The notes beneath the pieces were generated by a model that was not told where the DNA came from, ran no database searches, and was given only the letters and a program-made list of their open reading frames with translations. Positions 1-17,000 of a DNA stretch of 64,000 bases are shown one piece after another. Within the stretch, counting starts at the first letter, position 1. Every line of letters starts with the position of its first letter. Source of the DNA: Notospermus geniculatus (Eukaryota > Nemertea > Pilidiophora > Heteronemertea > Lineidae); assembly GCA_002633025.1 (NCBI GenBank), contig NMRB01000512.1, positions 107,969 through 171,968 of the forward strand, written 5' to 3'. Both the position numbers and the translations under genes were made by a program.

Positions 1-600
1 GAATTAGAATTTGCAAATTATCTCAACGTCGGCACCTGCACATATGTATTCCCCAACATTTGGTGATAAAACGCCAGGTCCCAGTCGCGTTGTTGCCGAG
101 AAATCTATGACGAAAAAGTCAAATGGGGGGTCTCATTGTTTGCTTAATTAGCTGATTAATGAAAGATGAAAGCACATCGTTTACAATTCAGATGTGTAGA
201 ACAAGAGTAGCAATTTCATAGAAATACATGAAATCGATGCTACCTTTTTGCTTGAAGAAAATATGAACTGTTTTCAGTCGCCATTTGCAGTGCGCTTCCT
301 TATGGCTACCGCCCCCTTAATACAAATGGGTGTCCTGATGATGTGACCGACCGGCGGACACCTCGCGCGGGCCATAACATGAAAGCAAGTGCCAATTCTC
401 TGTAAATACTCCTTTTTCTGGAATAAAAGCATGATGTGTATGTATTTTAACGATATTCAAAGTCAGACTTCCCTTTCATCAGTTCACGAGCGTGGCTGGG
501 GGCAACTCGATAGAGTTTGAACAGTTTCCGCAAAAGCGCGTTAGACTGGTTCCTGAAACGAGCATGGCGGCAAAGACGGGAACCAGGCTACAAAAGCAAC
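1..600. other. upstream flank, no gene seen
   Basis: I see no supported coding exon here. The stretch is AT-rich, with scattered short frames on both strands that lack family resemblance. It probably holds distal promoter of the TAF6 gene that starts at 787, or the tail of an unseen neighbour. Confidence 0.5.
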
Positions 601-633
601 TCACGTGACCTCTAGTCTCAGTTGATGACGTCA
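563..633 (+). promoter_or_regulatory. TAF6 core promoter motifs
   Basis: Three recognisable motifs lie 150-225 bp before the TAF6 start codon: ATGGCGGC (YY1-like) near 563, TCACGTGA (E-box) at 601-608, and a perfect CRE TGACGTCA at 626-633. There is no TATA box at an obvious spacing, which fits a housekeeping promoter. The motifs are seen directly; their use is inferred. CRE-type sites recur before other genes in this window. Confidence 0.5.
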
Positions 634-786
634 CTGTCGTTTTCCGTTCTCCAGAATGATCCAAATTGAGAGAATTGTGAAGAAAAACATGAAAAAATTC
701 TCCCCAAATTCATGAAATTTTGACGAACTTTCTCCGAACTAAAGCATCCTTTCTGGTGCAAGATATTCGTAATATAGTCAGGTATC

Positions 787-5642
<4,856 letters not shown>

Positions 5643-5744
5643 ATATGATCATCTCCAGTTGTATGTTGTGGGAAGAATGAGGAAGACATACAAGTGTGGA
5701 TTTAAGTTGAATCTCTGAGTACTGTAATGGGAACTGAATGAAGA

Positions 5745-6090
5745 GGAGAGAGGTGTCCTGCAGACAGAGGTGGCCCACAGTGAGAGGTGTCCTCAAGATA
5801 GAGGTGTCCTCAACAGAGAGGGTGATGATTTCAGTGTGAGGTGTACTTAGACAGAGGTGATGAGAGAGAGATGTTCCACAGTGAGAGGTGTCCCCAAGAG
5901 AGAGGGTGGCGACCTCAAGTGTGAGGTGTCCTCCAGACAGAGGTGATGAGAGAGATGTCCCACAGTGAGAGGTGTCCTCCAGGGAGAGGTGATGACTTCA
6001 AGTGTCCCACAGAGAGGTGTCCTGACAGAGATGGTGGCAGAGAGTTGTCCCTTGCTGAGAGGTGTCCCACAGACAGAGGTAATGGAGGAG
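5745..6090 (+). repeat. degenerate minisatellite in TAF6 3' UTR
   Basis: Variants of GAGAGGTGTCC and AGACAGAGGTGATG recur about a dozen times with irregular spacing. The block lies between the TAF6 stop codon and its probable poly(A) signal, so it should be transcribed. A short open frame through part of it is a by-product of the repeat. Confidence 0.7.
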
Positions 6091-6125
6091 ACTTGTCCTA
6101 TTTTTGTTCTGTCAGGTTTATTGAC

Positions 6126-6131
6126 AATAAA
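6126..6131 (+). terminator. probable TAF6 poly(A) signal
   Basis: AATAAA about 485 bp after the TAF6 stop and just beyond the minisatellite. It is the first canonical signal I see on this strand after the gene. Confidence 0.55.
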
Positions 6132-6183
6132 CGATTACTAACTTCTTGGCATCGGTTTTGAAGTTGTTTCATGAATTGTCATN

Positions 6184-7470
6184 GGATTTCAGCCCAAAAT
6201 GAGCGGGTCATGGAGCTTTTGTCTCCATCATTTTGTCCTTTTGTACAACCGTTTCTTGGACAAGCGAACTCATTTCCCAGACAATGCGTCATCAGACACA
6301 GTCTTGGTCCCATTGCATTACAACCCCTGCCTTGCGCAGCAGGTTAGCCACCTGATGAGTTTTCATTTACCATCCAAGGCAATCTGCCTCTCATCATGGG
6401 TTTGGTGTGCGTCTGAGCCTGATGTGACGGAACTAGAAGACGGTCTTCAGTCATTTCGTAATGAACTAATATGACAGGAGTATTTTCTCCAGGAGGCATG
6501 GTATATCTGTCGATAAGACTTGAGTTTTCGCCATCAGGTCGTTTCCTCGAGTCACGCAGTTTGTTCGATGATGCATTGATAAAAGTCATAATCAAATATA
6601 GCCTTTTGTCGAGCTGGCCGGAAAATATGATTATCGCCCGATGCTTTGCGAGAGTAATGGCTAAATCCTTGGCCTGGATGATGTCCAAATTTTTCTGTCC
6701 ATTGGTCGCAGTGGAATGAACATTAATTAGCTGAACGTGCATCCATGCACGTTTCGACCTATTCATTATCATTCGTTGTCGACTTTTGTGCTTTCTCTTT
6801 CTTCAAATAAACAGTTCGATTGATAATACATATCAGCAAAAATAGATCTGTTATCTATTTTTGATATTAACTAACCACTTTTGAATGGAAATATCATGAG
6901 CCCGATGTTTAAATTGAAGTGTTTTTATCCTTAATGAGTTGTGGATCCTTAAGAAGATATGAAAAGCCATGTTGATCAATTAGATTTTTTGTATGGTAAA
7001 ACCAGATGGATTTAATCTGTCGTGAGTTGTTGGGGGTGTCAGATATCATGACGTCAGGTGGGACACCTCTATTGTTATCGATATTTAAACGGACTTCTGA
7101 GAAGATCACGAGGCATTTGACATTTATCATTTCAAACGAGAAAGTTTTGTTAGAAGACTAGTGTCTCCCGGCAGTGCAGCAGCGTTTTCCGATTCTGTCT
7201 CATCGACTTTTATATCCTGAGTGAAAAGTTGGAGAGTTTTAGGAGAGAATCTGGGACTGCGTCACCGAGACAAACGTGCAGCTTTTGGGAACTAAAACTG
7301 TGTGGCGAAATATGTCGTGTTCATTTCAGACGAGGGTTCTAACTGACAGAACTGCCGCTGTAAGTCAGAAGATCAGCCATGTGACGCAATGTGGCTCCGC
7401 AAAAGGCAAACGTACCATCCGCTCATCTCTAGCTTGCCGCTAATTAAGTGAGAAAAAAGCTCGGAAGATA
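6184..7470. other. spacer after TAF6, nothing recognised
   Basis: Overlapping frames exist on both strands around 6200-6770, including a 142-residue minus-strand frame, but none resembles a family I know. A single N lies at 6183. The last 300 bp may be 5' UTR or promoter of the ORF at 7474. Confidence 0.4.
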
Positions 7471-7473
7471 ACG

Positions 7474-7986
7474 TTGATGACAAAGCGCAATAATGATAAA
7501 GGTTCCAAGAGATACTGTCCTGGACACGCAGCGCTGTGTTTGTGGCTACCGCCGGATACTGTGGTGGAAACCTGCAAAATGATATTAATTCACTGGAGGT
7601 TTTCAGATGAAAAGGAAGATGAGGATCCTGCTGCTATCAAGAACACTGATCCTACTCCTGTTATTTTTATCAAGGACATTGAAGATGAAGGAAAGTTACG
7701 AGAGAGTTATGAAGTGGAGGAAGAGGAAGAACTTCAGGTTGATGGAGGTGGTGTCACTGTCTTTGGAATGGTCGACGCTTACGACAGCGGGGCGAGCAAG
7801 TGGGACAATTGCCGTGTAGCTGCTAATCGCATGTTCAAGTGGGCGATGCAGTGGAGCCGTAGGTTTAAGCGAGTTGGCAATCCACGGGCGAGTTCTAACA
7901 TGTCGAGGAAAGGCAGCGGGGATGAATTGGAATTGTTGACCAGGGATAACGACTCGGTTATGACTTATGAGAGCATGTGTCTCTAA
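7474..7986 (+). CDS. unrecognised acidic single-exon protein
   Basis: An uninterrupted frame of 170 residues. The N-terminal part has several Cys and no clear signal peptide. Residues about 45-90 are strongly acidic (runs of Glu/Asp), then comes a basic, Trp-containing stretch (FKWAMQWSRRFKRVG) and an acidic tail ending DNDSVMTYESMCL. The C-terminal half has fairly even codon use and looks more protein-like than the first 40 residues. The true start could be the internal Met at residue 36, or the ORF could be the last exon of a spliced gene. I do not recognise a family; it could also be a chance ORF. Confidence 0.4.
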   Translation: MMTKRNNDKGSKRYCPGHAALCLWLPPDTVVETCKMILIHWRFSDEKEDEDPAAIKNTDPTPVIFIKDIEDEGKLRESYEVEEEEELQVDGGGVTVFGMVDAYDSGASKWDNCRVAANRMFKWAMQWSRRFKRVGNPRASSNMSRKGSGDELELLTRDNDSVMTYESMCL

Positions 7987-8910
7987 GCAATCGTGTTGTC
8001 AAACTTGCGGTGTAGTGAGTCCATTCCTCCGGAGTCGGATGCGGATCGCAGCCTGATAACTACTATATCGATTGATATACGACTACGAAAAGTACTGATC
8101 GTTCACGGTAGCAAAGAGACCGTTCAAGTTTTCAGAAGTTCCCCGTGTGTATAGGCCTATACATGTATGTAAAATGATCAATATACCGGTAATCTTTCTA
8201 TTCTTTTACTTGATGATGACGGATTTTGATCAAAACTTTCCTACTTCATAAATTCGAGGGCGAAATCAAGAAACAGGATTTTTGGTATCTTGGCAACTGA
8301 TTGCAGTGAGTTCCTGGGTCGGTCAATTCGACATTTGCTCAGAGAAGAACAATGAAATACATGTACATACTCAAAAATAGATAGGATTCAACTATATCCT
8401 GCGCAAGGTTCAGAGATGTTTTTTTTTCTGCCCGGGACATCGCGGGTGTATTCAGAATCGAAATAGAAATAGAAATATTTTATTGACGCATGAACCCTCG
8501 AGAGGCATAAAAGAGTCATGATATGTATATACAGGATTTTGATCAGAAATGGATTCCAACCTACCTAACTCACGCGTCTTCGTTGAAAACTAACCGTGTG
8601 CAGCCGCGCGCCATCTATCACTGAGCGGCACAACATCATTACATGTATTGTGTTCTTCAAAAATGGCACGGAACTGATATAAGTGGAGAATCATTAAGAA
8701 ATTTTATGTACCGGTACCTGTAGTCTATTGATTGTACATTATATGATTCATACCATCACCCTTATCTACTCCAGAGAATAACTTTGCACTTGAGTGTCCT
8801 GGCAAAAACTATCATTTGCATATGTAAATCTTAATAAAGAAAAAAGTATGACTGTAGTGTTTATATCCACGCTTCCATGCAAATAGACAGGGATCAAAGT
8901 CAAGACATAG
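7987..8910. other. AT-rich spacer, nothing recognised
   Basis: No coding exon or RNA gene is supported. A possible poly(A) signal AATAAA occurs near 8832, which could serve the ORF ending at 7986. Confidence 0.4.
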
Positions 8911-9734
8911 TGGGTGATTTCAAAGTTGGTGTTAACACCAGGTGTTAACACTGACACCAACACTAACCCCCATCTCAACACCAACTTTGAAGTCAAGCAG
9001 TGGTGTTGGTGTTAACGCTTAGTGTTGGTGTTACCCAATTTCAAAGTTGGTGTTGAGTGTTAACATCAACACCAACACCAACACTTACACCCATTTCAAC
9101 ACCAACTTTGAAATCAAGCAGTGGTGTTGGTGTTAACACCTGGTGTTGGTGTAATCTCATTTCAATGTTGGTGTTGGGTGTTAACCTCAACACCGGTTGT
9201 TGAGCTAAACCGCAGCTGGTGTTTACTCCAATAAAATATAAAGGAGTTTCTTGTTGTGTTAACACCCAACCCCTAGGGGTTAACACCAGCTTGATTTCAA
9301 AGTTGGTGTTAGTGTTAGGCCTTCATGCATTTACCTCAGAATTTGAATCAACTTCCTCTATTTGGGCCAAAACATAGGCATAAAGCTTGTTATCACCAAA
9401 TAAGACATCTTACCTGATAAAAACTTGCGAAATCAAAGAAATTTGACCAAACCACAGCCAGCCAAACAACATGGATGACAATCTGGGGATTCCCCAAGGT
9501 CAACACCAACACCGGTGTTGACACTGGTGTTAACAACGGTGTTGACTGGGACCTGGTGTTTTGGGCATCAGTTCAACACCATCCACCAACACCCGGTGTA
9601 GACCAAACACCAGTGTTGACACCAGTGTTCACTCTCGGTGTCAACACCTGTCATGGTGTTTGGGGGTCTGGGTAGACACCAACACCAACACTGACACCCA
9701 ACACTAACACCAACACCAACTTTGAAATCACCCA
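8911..9734. mobile_element. foldback element made of GGTGTTAACACC words
   Basis: The ends are inverted copies: TGGGTGATTTCAAAGTTGG at 8911 and CCAACTTTGAAATCACCCA ending at 9734. Both flanks, about 8930-9320 and 9495-9734, are dense arrays of GTGTTAACACC and CAACACCAACACC in both orientations, so each can fold on itself and on the other. A unique core of about 170 bp (9320-9490) separates them. No clear target-site duplication and no coding capacity are seen. Confidence 0.65.
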
Positions 9735-11010
9735 GTGTGAATATCGTGATGAAAATTACGTGGTTTATAAAGCCAAACATTCAGGCAGTGAGAGACATCT
9801 GGTGACAAAACACGAAGTGTATCCCTCAGTTAATACTTCATTGTTCGCAGTTAATTAAACCTTTATGTTTGGTTCCTTTATTTTTGTCACTTACTTCAAA
9901 AACGTGTTAATATGTTAATGCCCTAATTTATTGGCCTACATCTTAATGCCAGCAACTGCATACCAAATTATTATCCAGATGTTTTCGTCATGACTGTAAC
10001 ATTTGGTAAAACATTGTCTGTAAGACAAAAGCATTTTGTTCAGGAAGCCATTCATGTTTGTAATCGATAGTCCCACCTGCGCAGGAATCTAATGAAAATC
10101 GAAAGTTTCTAGTGGCTTGTACCAATTAAAGCACAGTTCTGGGCCAGCCACACGTCCATCCATGAGTTACACCAGGTTAAAGGCACTATTTGTTCAGTCA
10201 GGTGAGAGTTTGACGCACCTTTCTCTCACAGAACGGAATTTGGCAAAGGCGCGTTCTTTTCTTTGAGAGGTTCTTTCTGATATTCACGAAGGTCCGTCCG
10301 CGACAGCACCGACGGCAACACGATGCTATGGAGTGAGCAAAAGGGGGTTCAGACTAAAGGATTCCTGACCTTTAATGATTTTACCGAAATGTATTGATCA
10401 CCGTTCAAAAATCAATACGCGGTATTGGAAGATGGCGGATGCATGTATAGAATGGATATACTGAGGTTGAAAATGTGGATTTTACTGGCAACGTGAGCAG
10501 AAAACTTTTTAAAAGTAAATCTGAGGATCTGGTGAGTAAAAATAAAAACTGTCTTTATCTTTTGGTATATCTTTTGTTTATGAATTAGGTAGAGATCCGT
10601 TTGAATATACATGTAACTGATGGGCCACAAGAGAGATTTGAAACGATACTCTTCTCGCCTGTCTTATGGAGTATTTTCATGTCGGGACCGACTAATCATC
10701 CCACATCAACTCAACTAGGCCAATAAGACAACGACATACCCGTACTACCTGCGAGTTGGTGGTCACAATAGGTAATTTTAGTGTTCTGTGCGCGGACAGA
10801 CTAACTCTTCATCTCCTGATCATCACTCCATTTTTTCGACAGCTCTAGGTTTGACTGTTTGCCTAAACCCCCAATCTCCGAAAGTGGCAGGCTCCAAGTG
10901 ATATTTCAAACGCTGCGAATTACAGTAATAACTACGAATTACAGTAATAGCTTTTTCAGAGGTTATCTCAACCTGTCTAATTCATTTCAGGTATTTCGGC
11001 CATCATCGCT
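9735..11010. other. upstream region of the modular secreted-protein gene
   Basis: No coding exon is supported. A good acceptor (TTTCAG) ends at 10990, only 20 bp before the start codon at 11011, so an upstream non-coding first exon probably lies in this stretch. I could not place it. Confidence 0.4.
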
Positions 11011-11065
11011 ATGGTTCGGAGACTCCTGCCTCTAATTTTCTTCGTCATCATTCACGCTGTATCAG
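11011..11065 (+). CDS. exon 1: signal peptide
   Basis: It encodes an N-terminus with two Arg followed by a hydrophobic stretch (LLPLIFFVIIHAVS), a classical signal peptide. The exon ends in phase 1, so the mature protein begins at the Cys-loop exon at 11408. This makes the whole product likely secreted. Confidence 0.8.
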
Positions 11066-14000
11066 GTGAGTCTGGGCTAATCTACATAGGCCTACTTTAT
11101 AAGGGATATGAGGGCTGATCCCAACACAGAAAGAGCGCAGTCAGGCCAATGACCAGCGCCATAACGATGGAAAGAGGAACCATGCAGTGATTTAAAAATG
11201 CCGCCCGCGCCACGCCCTGCGAGTTCCCGCCCGGGTTTCGACGCCCTATTACCTTGCGGTGGGTGGCCGTCTGTGATTTTGATTTTCAGAACGCACCATT
11301 AGTTATGCTTCAACGACTTCGCGTACGAATAAAATAATTTTTGTTTGAATCACCAGCGTTGAAAGGAGCGAGCAGTTTCATTCATTTGTTGTTCCCGCTT
11401 TTTTCAGGAGATCCGGATGGTGGCATCTGTCCAGACAACTTTGAGAAAAAGGACAAATTCGGATGTGTCTGTAAGACGTTTTCCTCCAGCCGTTGTTCTA
11501 CGCAGATTTAGTTTCTCAGGTCCGGATTCTGCTGCCGGATATTGGCAGATGCCTAATATGGTCCAGTCCTTTGCCATCGAAATTGAGCCTCGCTAGCCGC
11601 CGTAGGCTTAGTGCGGGGTGTAGGCCAACTTTCCTGGAAAGAGGTCTCCCCTTGCGGTTGCGATTCCAGATTTTAGATTTGCCGAACTGGCCCCGCCCTC
11701 GAAGCACAGGCACCTCTGAGAGTCGTCAGTAGGGTTACTGGTTAAACTCGGGGTCAAGGGCTAGAGTTAGGGTCAGGGGCTAAACTTAGGGCGATATCTA
11801 GTACAAGACGTCTATTCTATATGTACTAGATATCGCCCTACGTTTAGCCCCTGACCCTAACTCTAGCCCTTGACCCCGAGNNNNNNNNNNNNNNNNNNNN
11901 NNNNNNNNNNNNNNNNNNNNNNNNNNNNNNNNNNNNNNNNNNNNNNNNNNNNNNNNNNNNNNNNNNNNNNNNNNNNNNNNNNNNNNNNNNNNNNNNNNNN
12001 NNNNNNNNNNNNNNNNNNNNNNNNNNNNNNGACCCCCCCCCCCCCCCACCTGACGCCGCCCTCCAACTCAGCTGAACTGCTGAAATTGATGATTTGTCAG
12101 CGTGTTTGACACGACACGCAGTGAGCTCGGCGCGTCGTCTGGTTCCGTTGCCCAAGGACAGGTGGCGCGCGGCACTGTCGTGATGACGTCATCACACGGA
12201 ATCGCCCCTGCTGGCTATTTTTAGCCACCAGCACGTGTACACCAACTGTCAAATTTGGATTGTCAACAGGCTCGCTGCACATATTCACCAAACCAATTCT
12301 CCCTTTTCTACAGGTAAAACGCCAACCTGGAAAGTTGCAAAGGGCTACCATATTGTTGGTCACGAGGACAGGTTGATGCAGGATGTATCTCACCCCAGGG
12401 CCTGTCTGCTCCTGTGTCTTGAGGAGAGGCAGTTCCATTGTCTCTCCTTACAATACAACGCCAAGAAAAAACTCTGTCATCTCTCAAAGGACAACAGGAA
12501 AACCGTGGAAAAGGCAGCCTTCCAACGAACACATAATGGGACTGTCTACTTTGAGATGTCCTGTTCAGGGAAGCTAGCCATGGGTAAGTTAGACATTATT
12601 TCGTCTCAGTGGGCAGCAGCGCCAGCAGTGGATATTCTGGATGCCAGGAACATGATCTCGCCAAGATTGTACTGTAGTGTTATTACTTTCTATGAGTTAA
12701 TGCTTTATCAGTTTAATGTGACAAGATAACAAACTATCAACTTCATCCTCCCACAGCAGGGGTTTTTACCTCTTCATCCACTCACACAAGTCCAAGTGTA
12801 TGATAAAGGAGGGAGACCAAAGCCCTGCTAAGGGAGGATGAGTCAAGTAAAGTAATGAATTCGATTGTCCTTTTCAAGTCACTTATTTCATCTGCTTTGA
12901 TTATGCAGGTTGTCCGAAGGGTTATACGTGGTTTGCGGGATCTTGTCGTAAGTTGTAAAGTTGTACTCTCCTTTTGACTCAGAATTGATACAAATTTCGA
13001 AGAATTCTTTGCAATTCTTGGCATTAACTGGAGGAGATGACACCATCATGTGGAACAGTTGCCTGTTGCTCATTCATCTGATTCTGTTCATAGGTAAAAA
13101 CATCACTGATCACTGACCATGTCCATTTCATGGCTCATTTCACATTCTTTCACTTGCAGATGATAAATCTCTCCGATGTCACAAATTCTATCAATTTGAG
13201 AAAGGCCATTGTATATGTAAGTATGTTACCAGCAGCACAAGTTAGATTCTTGTCCACTTATCAGGGCATGCATTTGATTATCAGGAACACAGTACTACCT
13301 CCGACGTCAATCTGCCTGTGGTTTTTGTCATTCATCTCTGTTTCAGTTCGTGGATGTCCAAAAGGGATGGCGAAGAAATGGAAGAGAGTTTACTACACCT
13401 GCCTTCCTGAAGGTTAGTGACAAAATTGCATGAAAGTTTTGTCTTTGAATCTGTTTTCAAACTTGAAGGAAGGTGCAGATTGGTCAAGCTCTCAGCTGAT
13501 TGGTCAAGCTCTCAGCTGATTGGTCAAGCTCTCAGCTGATTGGTCAAGCTCTCAGCTGATTGGTCAAGCTCTCAGCTGATTGGTCAAACTCTCAGCTGAT
13601 TGGTCAGTGAATATTGAAGGGAAATATGGTCCCTGACTCGATGAAAGGAGGCGTAGTTGCTGATTGGGCAAATGATCATTGCATGGTCCCTGATTGGTCA
13701 GACAGTCCTCTAGTCGCTGCTGATTGGTCAACTCTGACCAATGGCCCTGAGAGAAAACGGTCGGTGTTTAATATTTTATATATTTCTGTTTGTAGATGTA
13801 AAGTGTGACATAGGATACGTCAAGAGTGGTGGACAATGTGTCTGTAAGTGAAATATCAGACTCCATACCTATCGTTTTGGTCAGCAGTTGTCACAAAGAA
13901 CTTGTGGTCAGGCAACATGTCATCGATATTCATCAGTATGTTATAGTAAACCTATCTGAACAGGTCCGGCGTCCATGAATTATCACTCGTCACCCTCCAA

Positions 14001-17000
14001 GTCGATGGTCAAGGTTGAGATCTTGATCATTGAGCCTGATATTCCACCGTCTCTTTCAGCCTGCATGCAGCACTACCCTGATAGCAGCTCCGATGGTGGT
14101 ACGCGTGTCAGAGGTATCAAGAGCCCTGTAAAGTGTAAACTATACTGTGTGGAGAGACCGGAGTGTAAGGCCGTCGACTGGAATGCTGTACGACGGGAGT
14201 GCTTGCTCCACGACAGGCCGCGGATCTTGAAGAGCTCCAAGTTCGGGATATCACAGTTTAGGAAGGTCCGGCCCTGCCCGCGTGGCGATCGATCTAAAAG
14301 TATGGGAAACACACAACCTAACATTTTCTGCTCACTTTCTGCCTGATTTCTATGTTTATTGGTGAACACTCCCCCTGGTGATAGCATCTTGTAAACTCAT
14401 GAAACATGGAGCTTATACATGACCAGTGAGTATCACTGTGCATGATCTCACGTTCACCCGTTGAATTTCAGAAGCCACAAGTTGCCCCAAACAGCTCTGC
14501 TCAAAGGCCTGTCGCCATGGTTACGCCGAGGAGACAAACGGATGTAAAAGTTGTTTCTGTCTCACAAAAGAAGGTAAATGAAAAACCAGCTGGCAATTCT
14601 GGTTCCTGTCTCACAGCACACGTAACATTCTTCGTGTACCGGTATGTTTTCACTCATGAGCTGATGGATCTCTTTCTTTGCAGAATGTTTAGTCGGATAC
14701 AAGAAAAAGAAGGGCGAGTGTAAATGTAAGTGGTAAGAAATGACCTCTGGTAACAGTTGACATCAACCGAAGGTCATTAACATTCATAAAGAGTTCCCAT
14801 GCACGGTGTACTGTGGAGCTGGTACCCGGAACACAGACAGTCACTGACCACAAGACGAGTGGTTTCAAAGAATAGTCGATCCCCTGTTTCTCCATGAAGC
14901 TTCTTGGTCGTCGCATGGTTCTCGTGGTAACCCGAGTGTTTTCAATATGGCTGTCCTCTTTTCCTTTCCAGTCGATGAATGCCCGAAAGGTACTGAAGAA
15001 ACTCTGAGAGGAAAGTCCCTGGTCTGTGCCCCAGCAGGTAAGTAGTGTGTTCCTTCACCTGCAGAGACTGCAAGGTTGGTGGAGGCCAGCAGTGCTGCTA
15101 GGAAAACCGTCGGAAGTCCCTGAATGATCAACAAGCTGAAATGTGCGGGTTCACCAAGGCAATTAACACTTTCCTCAAACGCGACATCCGCTCACATACG
15201 TCCAAGGCATCACCACACCTTTGCAGCATGGCAGTTCAGTGAACTTTGCTGTGGTGGGAGAGTTTGACCAAGTTTGACCAAGTTCAGATCTATTGATGTG
15301 TAAACCAATGGCAATAATTTCTCTTTCAGAATGTCCAACAGGTTTTGTCTTGAAGACAGGGCGATGTTTCTGTAAGTGTTTTGATACATACCAGTATTCC
15401 TCCTTTCCTGGTTTCATTCTCATATCAATTGGTGAGATACCATATTTAATCAAAAAGTAAACACTTACTTTATTCACCTTGTTCCAGTTCTGAAATGCCC
15501 TCCGCCCGCCAAGTTAGTCAAAAAGGGTGTCGTTCTTCATTGCAAAGGAAAGAAAAAGACCCCTAAAACGTGTCCGCAGGGATATAAAAAAGTTGGCAAG
15601 AGATGCAAATGTAAGTTTTGACATCATACTGCTTTGTGGCTTGAACTTTTGACATGGTCAGGTTGAAAATTATACTCAAACATGATTCTTCCAAAAGACA
15701 CCATACTCTCTATTTCAGTTAGGGCCTGTCCAGAAGGTCTGATAGTGACGAAAAAGGATGGGGTTGAACTCTGTGTGTCAAAAGGTTGGTCCCTGATACA
15801 TGCAACTTCTCCACTTTAGAGTCGGCAGACTGGCAGAAAGAATTCAATCATAGCTTGTGTTCTCACACTCACTGGTCATTGTCGCTTGGATAAAGAGAAT
15901 GTTTTGAAGGCTTTCATGAACATGGTACCGGTAAATCAGAAGCAAAGGATAATTTATCAGTGCAGATACAACTACCATCAAACCCTTATGAACAGACTGA
16001 TGTTCCATCGCCGGGTCCACTTACAACTGGTCCTTACTTTCAGACAGTTCACCACCCCCGTCACATTGTCCTGTCGGGTATAAACTTGTTGGCAAGAAAT
16101 GCACCTGTGAGTATTCTCTGGCCCTAACCTCCGACCAGGGTTCATGTGCAAAAGTTGATGATGTTCTTCCCTCACGATGCCTGAGCTGTTGAAACGTAAC
16201 ACACTACCAGTCAGTCGAATCAAGTATGATATCAACTTAACATATTACTCTAATTCCTTTCCAGTTGACAAATGTCCCGAGGGATATCATCGATACTCCA
16301 CCAGAAGCATTCCTCCGAGATATTTCTGCAAAAAGCAAGAAAAGGGTAGGTCCTCTATGCTGAGTTGTTAAATACCAGTATTGGTATAAAACCAACAAGA
16401 AAACAGGGCGGACAGTCAATCTCAGAACTTGCTATCTGGGTACAAATTACCAGTTTCTGTCACATCGGTGGTTCTTGGGGAAGATGTGTTCCTGCCAGGG
16501 AACTAGGCCCATGCAAAACATCACACAGGTCTATGTTTATGTTTCAACCGGAACTCACTGCTGGAAATACTAGACTTCTGCCATCAGAGCTCACTGACTG
16601 CCTCCGGAGCTCACTGACAGCCTCCGATGACTTCAGTTTCAGGCTGCCCTCGAATAAAATGTGGAGAAGGATGTAAAACAAAAATGGCAAAAGATGGATG
16701 TCCTATGTGCAGTTGTAAAGACGGTAAGGAATTGTCGCTGATGGTTTGAGAGAAGGTTTGGTTCAGATTGTTCTTATGCTGTTATTACGAGATTGATCCA
16801 AGATCACTGTAGATTGAAATGGAACCACACTATTGGGCATCGTGTAGACCTCTACCTCACTGGGAGTGGGTAGCAAGGAGGTGTAGAACTTTTTGTCCCC
16901 AGACATTTTTTCCCTGGACACTTCTCTGCCTTAAATGTGACAAAAGGCTTCATGACGGTGCGTCCATTCATGGAATTGATGGCAAAATGTCACGCCACGT

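Noticed and set aside
6344-6772. 142-residue minus-strand ORF after TAF6
   Set aside because: Not recognised, overlapped by plus-strand frames of similar quality and without splice or promoter support. Left unannotated rather than called a gene.
11799-12155. ORFs running through the 150-N gap
   Set aside because: Same reason; flanks are hairpin arm and intron sequence.
13481-13600. CRISPR-like interpretation of regular repeats
   Set aside because: Units are directly adjacent with no unique spacers, in an intron of an animal gene.
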